In this document: positions 44,234-55,391 of the stretch, in pieces
Layout of the letters: each line of letters opens with the position of its first letter
Position numbering within the stretch: position 1 is the stretch's first letter
Assembly: GCA_951394405.1 (NCBI GenBank)
Contig: OX596339.1
Coordinates: forward strand, 2,976,001-3,040,000
Length of the DNA stretch: 64,000 nt
Source of the DNA: Coprinellus micaceus
Lineage: Eukaryota; Basidiomycota; Agaricomycetes; Agaricales; Psathyrellaceae
Direction of reading: 5' to 3'
Position numbers and translations under genes: made by a program
Notes under the pieces: generated by a model
Told to the model about the DNA's origin: nothing
Database searches by the model: none
What the model saw: the letters and a program-made list of their open reading frames with translations, nothing else

Positions 44234-45075
44234 GGGGATGAATTAAAATTGTGGGGATTCGATGGTGTGTAGGTCGGGGTTTGGGTATTATGTGCTTTGT
44301 CTAGCTACAAGCGTTTAAAAGGCTGCCAAGCCCTGAATGAAACGCGTCGTGGAGAATGGAACTCGAAGAGTGCGTTCGGTTCAAGGTTGTAGGAGTAGAA
44401 CAGTGGGCAGGTTGGACCGTATTGATGCTGAGAGAATGAAAACAGTAAGCAGGGTGATCAATCCACTCGGACGAGCAAAATGTTCCTGTTTATATGTCCG
44501 TCGAAGTCCGGCAATCAAGCCAGATGATCAGGGGTATATTTCATCTGCCGGACCCGGAGTCGGTGGAACCGGGGCCTGGGATTGGGGCTGTTTAATGGAC
44601 GGAGGTGAAACAAGGAACTCTAGGGTCAGAATGTGTTGAAAAAGGGAAACGGGAGGAAAATCCTGACCTGATCGTGTGTTGAAACCAGACCTTATGTTGG
44701 CGCTGAGCGCTCGAAGATAATAGATTTATATATACACCTGGGGAGGCGGTGATGGTACAATAAGGATGGAACAGATAATACAAGATGTCGGAGAAACACA
44801 ATGAGGGAGTACATACAGGGACGGGGCCGATGATGAAAACATATAAGGACTGGATGGACATACAATAAACAAGGTGAAAGATGCCAGAAAAATCGAGGAT
44901 GTAGGGTGTCATAGCCTGTCATTTAGTCTGAGGAAACGTGCCACGAGGCGAATGTGTGCTGAAGCTACGTCAGAGGCGTTCAAGATGAAAGAACCTGGAA
45001 TCTGGTGAGTTAGCATTGGAGAAGGGTTCGTTCAGAAGCGCTGTGTTTCGTAGTCACAGCGTGAGGGAAGATCGC
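44234..45075. other. Intergenic, no gene seen
   Basis: Upstream region of the F-box gene and 3' flank of the WD40 gene. AT-rich around 44650-44900. No protein or RNA feature recognised. Confidence 0.5.
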
Positions 45076-47396
45076 CTATCTCCACCCTTCGCTCGGCCAA
45101 AACCGCTTTTCTGCATCCCTGACCTTCCACTCCACCACCGATTTTGTGCTGGCAACATAAAGGCTCTGCCCGCTGGGATCAAAGCACACCCCCGCAATGT
45201 CCAGATCATTCGCATATTGAAGATCCTTCTCCCTCGCTAGTTCATTCTCCAAACCTTCATCCAGTTCATCTTCCTGTGCCCTCCTCGATCCCGCCCGCCG
45301 GCTGTGATTCGCCCACATCCTTGGCGAAGACGCTCGTGAGTTCGCATGTGAACTCGTGCAATCGCTCTCCAACTCATCAACCTCCATCGCAGAATCCCTC
45401 ATCCAGCTCGTCGGTCTGCGCCTCACACTGCCATCCATCTCATCATCCCCATCTTCCTCTTCTTGACGCTGAAGATTTGGCCTCGACTGCATCGTCGTCA
45501 TACCGTGCATCTGTAACAGCGCATGGATTTCGCTCTCCTCGTCCGTGTTGCCCAGCGGCGGAATGACGACGATATCGTCAAAGTCGGACTGCCACATCGT
45601 ATCTGGGACCGTCTCCTGTTCAACACTCGTTCGCGATGTGCTAGGTGCGGGCGCTGGACTTCGGGAAGTGCCGAGAAGAGTCCTCCAGGTAGAGTCCCCG
45701 ATGGATTCGGGAGGCGAGTAGGCCACACGGAACGCATCCCCGATTTCATGAACAATGGACGGAGTGCCCCGCCCTCCGCTACTATCCGGTGTGGGGCTAC
45801 CGTTCATATTACGACTTCTGGTACCCGAGCTTCGTGGAGGAGACGGTGATGGTGAAGGGAAGGAGTAGAAGGGCGAATGGCGGGAAGAGCGCCGAGCTGG
45901 TGGTGCCGTTGCTGGGGGGCGCAAGGTGCGACTCGTTGATGGGGGTGCGGAGGGCCGTGCCATGGCAGGTTGACTAGTAGATGTCGACAGAGGAGGGAGC
46001 GCGGAACGCCGGACTGTTGGGACCTGGAATACTTCCTCGGTTTCGAATGTTCTCGCGTCGATGACATGAACAAGAGACGTGTGTTCGGTGAATGTAAGCA
46101 TTTCCTTCCCTCGATGTGAACCACCAAACTTGACGTTTCGAACGCTCCAGCCGGGTGCCCGATTCCCCCTTGACCAGTCCCAAGGATCGTCGGAAAGCCA
46201 GCCAGTTGCGTTCCCATTCATCAATCGGCCAGCGCCTACAGCCCGTGTCTTTTCGGTGTGGTAGACTTTCATTGGTTTGGCGCTCCTGACGTCCCACACC
46301 GCGACGATGCCTTCTTGAGATCCGACTACGAACTTAAATCCATCGGCGGAGAAGGCTGTCGAGAAGGAGGCGGCTAGTGAGCCTGAAGGGAGGGGGATTG
46401 CTGAGTAGTCTGGAGACGGAAGGGTGTATGCCGTAATTGGGGAGAGGGTGACGGAGGAGCCACCCCTGATGTCGTGAAGATGGACTTTGTTGGAGTCTCC
46501 AACGGAAAGTAGAGTTTGACCATCAGGTGAAATGGACGCTAGGGCAAGTCAGGAACCTCCAACAGTTAGAAACAAGAGCGGAGCACGCACAATGGTTGAT
46601 AGGAACATCTAACCTCAACACCCCAACCTCCTGCAAGCTCTCTTCATTCCTTCGTACCCGCTTCGAGTTCGCTCCCCGTAATGGGACATCATACAGACGG
46701 ACAGTGCAATCGTTGTTGCTGACTCCGATCCGGGGTTCTGCACTGCTCTGGTTGGATGGCGCTGCCGATACGCTGGTTGTCAACAGAACAGAGTTGTTGA
46801 TTGAGCCAGTGAGCTTGCGGTTGATCGACCAGGTGTTCTTCAGGCCTGCATGCTTCGACCCGACGCCCCCAGCACGGTGGTAGGAAATGTGAATGTCAGC
46901 CTCTTGGCCGCCAGCAGCGAACAGGACATCCTCATTGCTCGGACCCAGTGTAAGCGACGTCAGGGAATTAGGTGTAAAGTCGAGATCAGCAACGACTCGG
47001 GGTGCCTGAATATATTCAAACAACAGGTGAGGTCATTGTGTGCTCGAGATAAGATGGGTCGGTTCAACGCACTGCATTGGGCGTCCGGAGATCGTGCTCG
47101 ACAATCTTTTGCCTCTGAACATAGTTCACGACGCCGGTTTCTTTGGGACAGATTATGAGATCCCGGAGCTGCCTGAGTTATTCCGAACCGCCGCCGTGCA
47201 TTGAGTCGTGAGTCCAGACGAGTGCCAATTGATCAGGGAGGGCAAGGGCCGGATAAGGGAGGTATATGGGTGAATTAGTCGAGGTGGCTCTCGAAGGACC
47301 TGGGGTAGGCACTCACACATGGCTAATCTGGACCTCTGCGGGCACAACGGCCGCAGGGGCAGGCGATGCGAGGAGAGTTGAAAGGTCCCTTGCCAT
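45076..47396 (-). CDS. WD40-repeat protein with DUF2415 motif
   Basis: Exons 47396-47317, 47172-47073, 47005-46591 and 46538-45076, 685 aa. WD-type blades are seen around ICPKETGVVNYVQ, VVADLDFTPNSLTSLTLGP, EPRIGVSNNDCTVRLYDV, SISPDGQTLLSVGDSNKVHLHDI and FKFVVGSQEGIVAVWDVRS, with a last blade at IAGVCFDPSGQSLYVASTKSVVEW. Between the last two lies the DUF2415 signature: VRNVKFGGSHRGKEMLTFTEH and VHVIDARTFE. A disordered Ser/Pro-rich and acidic stretch of about 250 residues interrupts the propeller. DUF2415 WD proteins are conserved in fungi, and some are linked to nutrient signalling or nuclear functions; the role here is not shown by sequence. The start MARDLSTLL is the first in-frame Met; a further 5' exon is possible. 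Confidence 0.8.
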
Positions 47397-49323
47397 CACT
47401 GCTTGATGAATCTGACTCCGGGCGTCGTCGTCGTCGGTGTCGTCCGCGACGCCGTTTGGTAGCGCTGAAGAGGAGAGGATATGATGGCGAAAGGCAACGG
47501 GCGAAGGCAAGAAGAGGCTGTCGGGCGATGACCCACGAAGGTCTCTTAACCCCACTCATCATGTGACGCACATGGAATGAAATGGGCGCCCAGTCTTCCA
47601 AGTTCCGTCACCTTCTTCACACCTCTCTTCCACACTCTAACCATCTATCGTAGTATTGACGGGTCCTGGCATCGGAAATAGATCGGAAACCACCGCAAGA
47701 CCAGGCGACGCGCACGAGAAGCTTGGGTGGGAGAAGGGGCCAGAATAGCGGCGGAAGGTTCTTTCATGGCATTCGAAGAGCCTTCTTCTGGGATTAACGC
47801 CGAATCCGACCAGAACAGGGACATGGGGCTGGAAAGCTTAGTGGGGTGCGTCGAATGGAGAGGCTTTCCTGGAAAACCTCGTATCGGATCCGGGCTAAAC
47901 TTCGCCAGTTACACGCCGATGCTGACCACAATGATGCAAGACGGGTTCAAGCGTGCTCCTGACCCACTGCATTATCCGAACTACGGCAGAACATATGGCT
48001 ACACGCCTTGTCCTTGTGCACGCTCCGGGTGGGACTTGACCGAAGGCTATCGAAACTATGGCGATTCCGGTTCTTCGTGCTCAACCCTGCCCGTATCACA
48101 AGATCTAGAGGATGCAACGGGCCGAACGGTGCTTTGCCTATAGTCTCTTAGGGTTTCGATGGTCTCACAGCTTCGGCCTTTGGACTGGACTAGCTTCTCC
48201 GAGCGCAAGGGAAGGCTATTTAAGCTCGGACTCAAGCCACAGCGAGGCGCGGACACCTTCTCCCGCTATCTTGCGGGGTATTGGCAGTGGGACCTGTTCA
48301 TCGATCTTCTCTAGCGTTCGCACACATAACTTGAACCTGTTTTGGTGGCAGGTTTATTGAAATTACTTTGGTGTATAGACCTCAGAACCAGTCTCTCTCC
48401 CTATGGGTATCCGTCAGTTCTCCCTTCAAGTACTCGCTCGCCCGAATGCTCAACCAAGGCGACCGATATGTCATGTCCGCTAAGCTACTTTGGGTAGAAT
48501 GCTTGAGGAGAAGTCCGCCCTCTGCGGTTACCAGTGGCTTACTCTCCCGTCGGAGTGGGCAAGGGTCATTCCGCTCATCCTCTGGCCACTGTCGTGAGAT
48601 AAGCGCCCATGTCCTGGCACATCTAATAATTGCCGACCGCCCGATGTCAAACCGCCAACGAGTGCGACCCAAACCATGCGGAGGTGTGTAACACGTGAAG
48701 TTGCCCTATCTTGAGAAAAGGGCCAAGAATCGGGGTCTGCCAAAAACATTAGCGCCTCGGGCGCCCAATCGCTGCGTGACCCACTGGCGTCGGCATCGAG
48801 TGATCATTTCCATACTGGAATACTCATTCAAATCGAGTTGCGTAGGCTTTCAAAAAATTTCTACGATCCAGGGGATTCCTAGGGTAAACGTACTAGTCGC
48901 CATCCCTAGTCGTGCGCTCAGAGACGCTCAACCCAAGAAAGCTAATGATGTTCACTGCCTTTTGAGCATCTTCGGATAGGGCGGCCTCAATTCTAAAGAC
49001 ACTACTTCTCCAAGTCACCCTGTTCGGTGCACCTGAGAAGCAAAGCGCGAACACCCGTACGATGTCCCCGCGAAGTTTGATGTTCACCACCCTCTTCTGA
49101 GATGGCATACTCGACAGGAGATAAAAGACCTGGGAGTTTACGGTAAAAGCAAGGATGATTAGATTACGAGTGTTTATTTAGTATAACTGGTGGATGCTAA
49201 CCTTCAGCATGTCTATCACAGATAGTCCTTCTGTGTTGGTCTAATTACAGCATGATAGCGCATCAGGAACAGAGGGTATAAAAGTGGGAATGAGGCTCAC
49301 ATGGATCCAGATTGTGGCCGTAC
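47397..49323. other. Long intergenic stretch, no secure gene
   Basis: One plus-strand frame of 138 codons (47727-48143) has no recognisable content and was not called. A TAAGCGCCC copy lies at 48600-48608, and a TATAAAA near 49276 points into the 3' end of the NLR gene with no gene behind it. Confidence 0.45.
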
Positions 49324-51736
49324 TTAGGTTCTGGTGCTGGATGACTTCAGTTGCCAGGGCGCTAGCCCAAGCAAGAGGGTCGAGAAGGTAAGGAAACTAA
49401 AGCTCCCGGCAGGATCAGCAAGTGGTAGCATGGCGGTAGGCATGGGTCTCACCTTCTCACTGATCGCTTCTATCGCATTTTGGATTTTGGATTTGAGCAA
49501 AGCAAACTTCCGAGGCTCGAGTAGAAACGAGGGTACAAGCGTGGACGACGCTCCCATGTATTCCGCAGTGTAAGGCGTCCGCAGAAACGCCAATACCGCA
49601 GCGTCATCGCCGACGCTCCCGTTTCGTTCAAGGGCGAGCGAGAGGTGGTGAAAGCAGTTATCGAAGGAATATGAGCAATCGAAGGTCGCTGGGGAGTTGC
49701 TAAGAGATGGTTGTAGAAGTCGGTGCATGCAATGCATGACGATGCATCTGTGTATAGAAGGGTCGGGCTCTGGTATTGGCTTCTGATAAACTGCCTTGAG
49801 GACCTCCGAAATGTTGTGGAAATTCTTGTGAGGGGTGTCCAAGCACAAGCGGAGACAACTGAATAGGCGTCCCAGGATTGTAGGCCCGCCAACACGGTGT
49901 GGTGAAAGATATGAGAGGGCCGGGCGCGGTATGTCAACCCGACAAAAGTACGCAGTGAAGGCAATTTGGAAAGCGGGCTGTGTGACCTCGCCCTGTGCGA
50001 GGGCGAGTAGAAAGTCCTCGTGGGGTCTCATTGGGCCGTGATCAAGTAATGAGTCCCAATGGGCCTCCCAGTTGGCCTCCACGTATTGTATGACTTGGAA
50101 AGCTTCTGTCTGTTCGTGCTGGGGGTGCCCATACCGCCCGTGTGCAAGCAAAACTGAAAGGCATGCATAAGTGAGCTGCGTTCGGCGACTATGGCGTTCT
50201 GCTAGTACGAAAACGTCTCGCGATCGTTCCTCATCGAGGATGAAATCCCGTAAGGATACATGGAACAACGTGACATTGCTTCTATCGTCCCCAGGAACAT
50301 GGATGATGGATTGGAGGGGAATAAGGACGTTGACCACCTTGAAGCTCGGGACCGCTAGTAGTCGGGCTAGACTGGCGATGCAGAGTGGTCGGCGCAGAAG
50401 GGAGAGGGTGAAGACAACTTCGGAGAAGAGAGGGATATGCTTGGCGCGTTGCAGAAGCCGCTTGTAAAGACCGTCCAAACCAGGATTCATGTCGAGAGCA
50501 AGCTGGAATCGTTCCATTGGTGTTAATCCATCCTGCTGCATGCCTTCCAGATCGAGGATGTATTTAAGCAAGGTGGTGATGAAGATGAATGATCCATCCG
50601 CGTGTTCCACGAGTTTGTCAAGGTCGGCCTGGGGCGGCCACTTCTGGCCATAAGAACGAAGGACCCGGTTGTCTTTCGCAGCATTTCGGAACGTATGTTG
50701 AACCAAAGCTTTGATATCCTCTTCTGGAGAGTGATCGCGCAGATTCTCGATATGGACTTCATCTCTCTCGATGCTCACCCGGATATGCTCTTCGATGCGG
50801 CTTGCGATTAGGAATCGGAGGGGAAGGTTGGGGTGTCGTTGGAGGAAGCGGAGTATGCTTTCGATAAGCTTGGCGATCTCATTGCGATCTTCACATTCGT
50901 CGAGGCCATCAAGAACGACCAAAAACGCTTGTTCGCGGTCCACATCAGCTCGAGGTCGCTTCCCAAGCCCAACACCACCACGGTGTTCATCTTGCACCGG
51001 TGCACATACTGCCAGAAGCGGCTGTAAGAGTAGTCGATGGAACTGAATCTCGGGTGACGCTGCGTGCAGGCCAAACGACGACTTCAGGGCAGCTTCGACC
51101 AAGGGACGAGTCTCTGGAATTGACTCTGCCATCTGACTTGCGAGCGTCACTGCGAGCCCCCCGATCCGACTTCTTTCGCCTGATCCTCGGAAAAAGAAGA
51201 AACTCCCCAATAGGAGCCCAAGTTCATCGAATTCTTCAGCCACTGCTTGTGAAATGGCTGACTTTCCGCAACCGACAGGCCCGCAAAGCCAGAGAATGCA
51301 TTTGCCCAGGGGAGGTGTCTGAAACGCAGAGCGCTGAGAGGATTCAGGCAAAGGTGGATCATCCTCAGCCCAAACCTCCTCGTTGTGTTCATCCATTGCC
51401 CAGGCTCGTATCCTCTGGAGAACCCTCCGCCGGGTACCCTGGAGGCAGCTCGAGTCAGGCGGTGACATTCGGCGGTTGCGCATATGAGATGCGTCAGGAA
51501 TAGGGGCCAGGGTTGAAACGGTTTGAGGCATGGGCGGCAGTGCAACTTGGTGATAGACGTTCTGCGTGATGGTGCCTGATGCAGTTCAGCAACGTACGGC
51601 CTTGTCGTGTGGATAGTATACCCTGCTCACCGTAGTTCACGCCAAAATTGCCATTGGATACTTGTCCGATATGGTTGTGCAGATCTGGGTAGGACGAATT
51701 TTCTGTTGGGGTTACGTTCAGATCCCCGGGCAACAT
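49324..51736 (-). CDS. NACHT-domain NLR-like protein
   Basis: Exons 51736-51622 and 51575-49324 (intron 46 nt), 788 aa. An STAND NTPase of the fungal NLR-like group. Walker A is WLCGPVGCGKSAI, the sensor/strand 2 region is GSFFFFRG, and Walker B is LVVLDGLDECED, followed by FLIASRIEEHI (sensor 1) and GSFIFITTLLKYI. The usual fungal winged-helix-like region (LLRRPLCIASLARLL, FHVSLRDFIL) follows. There are no clear C-terminal repeats; the last ~250 residues are helical. Before NACHT is the common linker ASHMRNRRMSPPDSSCLQGTRRRVL. The short first exon holds NHIGQVSNGNFGVNYGEQG followed by TITQNVYH, a Gly/Asn-rich beta-like stretch of the kind seen in fungal NLR N-termini. Such proteins are thought to sense non-self and trigger cell death or defence; that role is inference here. 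Confidence 0.85.
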
Positions 51737-52479
51737 CGCACGAGGAAGTGTAGAGAGTGTCACAGACCGTGCTCGCCTTCATTAGTTGAAGGATTCCATT
51801 GAGTGCTGTGCTGGTTGTCTTCCATGAGACTGGCAGAACAGTGGAGGGCCTCGGGGTATGCAAGTGTTAACCACGATTGGGTACGTTCTAGTAAGGGCCC
51901 TAAATGGGCTAGACGAAGGGAAAGGGAAGAACAGTGCTGAGCAGTGAGAAGAAGGAGGAGAGGGAATGGAGAACGCAACGTGGCATCAGGTGCTCACTGC
52001 CTCAAGCTTCAAACCCCGCTGATTTGGCCTGGTGGCTCATTTAAGCGCCCAAAACTTGTACACGAACATTGCACACAAAAATCACGCAAGAAAAGGATCT
52101 ACTAATTGCACGAATACGACGTACGAGATTGGCACGCTACATTGAGGCCGCATGCTGCTTGAAGGACGCTCGCCGTTCCTGTAGTCAGGCAGCGTCGGGA
52201 AATTCGACCTGACGAGCGGTCTTAAGTTCGAAGGCTTGGTGAACCATCGGCGGATGCTGTCCTAAATAGTCGCGGTCACAGTAGAGATTTCGAACCAGAT
52301 TTCGAGTTGATTTCGCGTCAGATTTCGATTTGGTGTAGTCCTCGTACCCTCTCACTTGCTGGTCCCTTGCTTCACTCCAGGCATGGATATCACATCACTG
52401 TCTCTTCCTCGTACCCACCTCCACCCGCTTACCCCCCCCCCCCACCCACATTTATTCGAGCTTAAAGAGGGGCACTATG

Positions 52480-52985
52480 TGGCCGCATTATCATGAACGC
52501 CAACTCTGTTGACGACGTTAGCGCCGAGGCGAATACAGCTCCCCATTGGGCCCAACGAAGAAGAGGTTTATCGCAGGACACTTGTCTCTAGCCTTTGTCG
52601 GAGGGGCGAACATTGGCTAGCGAGGAGCTGTGACATACGATGTCGTTTTTCGGTCGGTGTGTCCATGGAGGTGGTACCTCCACCCACCCATCTCCCGTAT
52701 TTTCCTCGGCCTCCTTTCTCCATATCATCCTTCCTTCCTCGCTCCATCACCCACACCCAAATATTCTTTTCTAACCACCAAGTACGTCAGGTGGAAGCGT
52801 TCCAAACGGCCACACGCAAACGCACTGCGTTTACTAGACGATCCAGCGTCGAGGACCGATTCCACGGGCAAGACTATCGTTCCTGCCACTCGCGCAACCC
52901 CTCCAAAAGCCTCAATGCGACCCCCAACGGCCGATCTGTGCACCCTGCCTGCCGGATATGCAAGGAAGGCCCGCTTTCATGACGC
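52480..52985 (+). repeat. Repeat A, copy 2 (inverted relative to 23275-23795)
   Basis: Aligns with the minus strand of 23275-23795 along its length. Its longest frames differ from the partner because of small indels, which argues against a working gene in both places. Confidence 0.7.
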
Positions 52986-53124
52986 CGTGGCCTAGCTGAT
53001 GGTGTTAACCACCAATTAGCCAGCAATTAGCCTTAGGGTGCGTGTCTTTAGCTTTCTCTTCACTTTTGCCTTGCTTCTCGTCCTTACTTTCTTTTCGCCA
53101 TTCCATCCTTCGAGTTGGCATCTT

Positions 53125-53290
53125 CGGCGTTTTTTTATCGTCCTCGATCCTCGTAGACGCAATTCGGAAGGCACTAATGACGTTCTGGAATGTAGGCCGC
53201 AACTATAGCGATAGCCCGGTGGATGACCGACCGCATGCTTACCGCCGAGGCCATGCACATCCGCAAACCGACGGGGCCACCTTTGATGCC
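53125..53290 (+). repeat. Repeat B, copy 2 (inverted relative to 24800-24965)
   Basis: Begins about 140 bp after repeat A copy 2. Shared blocks with copy 1 are AATTCGGAAGG, TTCTGGAAT.TAG, CACCGAGGC-like and CACATCCGC. Confidence 0.6.
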
Positions 53291-53569
53291 CTGGATCTCG
53301 GACAATTGGCATCCCCCTCTCCCTCCTCCAGACCTTTGTCGCGCCTATTCCTGGAGCGCCTGTGCATCCTTGGACAGCCTAACCTCCCTTGCATTGGACA
53401 AAGGCTGGGAAGGACAATGCGGAGAAGGGGTCGAAGTCTATGGGGGCAAGGACCTTGCTCAGCATTCGATCCGGCGTATCGTGGTCGGTGTGGTCCCGTG
53501 GTGTTTATGCGCTTCGGTACGCGTAGGTGACTGTTTTAAATGACCTTGTCTACGATGCTGACCTAGTGT

Positions 53570-54270
53570 GGACCCGTAGATCCGGTGTGCACTGAGCTTG
53601 TAGACCTGCCTGAGGTCAACGCAATTAATACTACCTTCATGAGTCCCGTCCTCCTCCATACATCGACCTTGGAGGAGAGTATTAATCCAGTTCTCTATGT
53701 CTGCGATGTAGCACGACTACTGGGTCACCTCGACAATGCCCCCCTCGAAACCCTCCTCACCTGCCCCTCCCACAACGAAAACGTCTTCGTGCTCCGGGCA
53801 ACGGACTCATCATCAAGTCCATGGCATCCCCGATGCTCGAATGCATACCATGGACCGGTGGGACTCACGGTACCTCGAGGTCTCCGTACCTTCTTCCACC
53901 TCCTTTCCCCACTCCCACTGAATTCGAATCGGGGTAGAATGTGCGAGCGAAGGCCAATGAAAGCGAGACGGAGGCGGTGCTGAGGATATTTCTAGCCCCC
54001 TTTTGTAGCACGTTTCGCGTCGAATGGAATCGCTTCGGGACACTCTCGGCAAGCTGGGTGTTCCAGGATACCTCACTCTCGTTCGTCTCCCTCCTCAACG
54101 TCCACCCTTCTGCCCCTTGGACAGGCCTTTACGAGCAAGAAAGTTTGCTTGGGGGGAGACACCGGCGGGCGCATCGTACCCGAAGACCGGGGTGATAACG
54201 GCGTCCTTATTACCATAGGCTTCAGGATATCGGGAACGTTGTTGAACCCATGTCCCTTTTCCCCTCGCGT
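53570..54270 (+). pseudogene. Decayed inverted copy of the NAPE-PLD-like gene
   Basis: Pieces of the gene at 28278-30041 can be followed in order. CTTGTAGACCTGCCTGAGGT (about 53596) matches the exon-4 DLPEV region. An intron-like gap ends in GTAG|CACGACTACTGGGTCACCTCGA (about 53713), matching the exon-5 start that carries the zinc His motif. Then come a block near 53830-53890 equivalent to GVPDAR.H.MD.WDS..LE.SVPSS, GCAAGCTGGGTGTTCCAGGATAC (about 54048), and a block at 54125-54205 equivalent to the KKV..GGDTG.R.VPED region. Frames shift repeatedly, the His motif is altered and the ends are missing. Because the intron position is kept, this arose by DNA duplication, not by reverse transcription. 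Confidence 0.75.
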
Positions 54271-55391
54271 CCTTCCCCCACTCTCTCATCTCCTCTCCAT
54301 TTCTCGGGAGCACTCTATGCTGACAACGCGGCGCCTTACCGTCACGTAGAATCGTCGTCCTAGACCCTTCGCCGAGTCCACGCAGCCTATCAGGACGGAG
54401 GTGAAGCGGGTAGGTATTTCTGAGGGCTATAACGATTATGGTGTGCAAGATAGGAGTGTGTGGGCAGTCTGTGATGGTGGAACGATTGGTGACTGCGTTC
54501 CGTCGGACAACTTCTCTGCATAAGCGCCCGTGGACCGTGCTGTTCGGTCTGCTATCAGACTGCTGCGTTTTTCTTTCATCAGGATCGTAATATAGATAGT
54601 AGAGCCTGCAAGCACATTGTATATCGGACATAAGAAAGAGTGGTATAAATACGTGAATGAAGTCGGAACCAGAAAGTAAGGTGGAACACGGTATGTTCTA
54701 TGTTGCGGTACGGGCTAGTCGTCCAAGCTGTCAGGTATCAGAGTTCTTAACCTCACATCGAGCCGGATCGAGAATCGTGAAGGGTGAGTGCCCCTTTCCT
54801 AAGGTCGCTGCCTCCAGCATGTCCTAGGTGAGTCCACGAGAACGGGAGATCTAAGTCAGGTGTTTTGGGTACCACGGCGCGGGGCTGAACGAACGGTGTG
54901 AATCCAAGGGAGGAGAGGGAAGGGCAATGAGAGAGAAAGGTGCGGGATAAGAAAGAAGAAAGACGTCGGTCGTACGTTCGTGCCGTTGTGGTGGGTCGAA
55001 TGCGACGATGACCTGCCATCCGTGAGTCTTTGTTTGGGCGCTTATGGGTTTCGATACGAATCTTACATCTAGAACCTCCACTTTTGTTTGATCCTTACAT
55101 CGTCGGTGTGTTCGATACCAAAGGACAGAACCTCCAGCGCACGACAATGCCACATCCCGTAGCCTCCGAGCCATGTCCAAGCCAGCGACACTCGAACGAT
55201 TCCATATGGTTTTTTGTTTGGGCGTTCTCGGCGCCTTCTACCTCTCATACGCTTTCACTACGCAGCCGTCACGGTGGCATCATGAGTGGTTGTGAATCAC
55301 CTTAGTTGAGGATCATCGATATCCTTTGGGACTCGAGGGGTGAGGCCGGTGAGGATCGAAACTATGTCGGTTAGGCGCAGTCCTAGGTAGC

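Larger units (their letters stand above)
51737..55391. other. Gene-poor stretch with inverted repeats and a pseudogene
   Basis: Contains TAAGCGCCC copies at 52042-52050, 54521-54529 and 55036-55044 (last inverted), a 12-C run near 52432-52443, repeat A copy 2, repeat B copy 2 and the NAPE-PLD pseudogene, listed separately. The 54300-55390 part shows no recognisable feature. Confidence 0.55.

Noticed and set aside
47727..48143. 138-codon plus-strand frame upstream of the WD40 gene
   Set aside because: No motif, no homologous look and no introns. The composition is ordinary for chance frames in this GC-rich DNA.
49276..49282. TATAAAA as a promoter
   Set aside because: No gene starts within a few hundred bases downstream on the plus strand; it faces the 3' end of the NLR gene.
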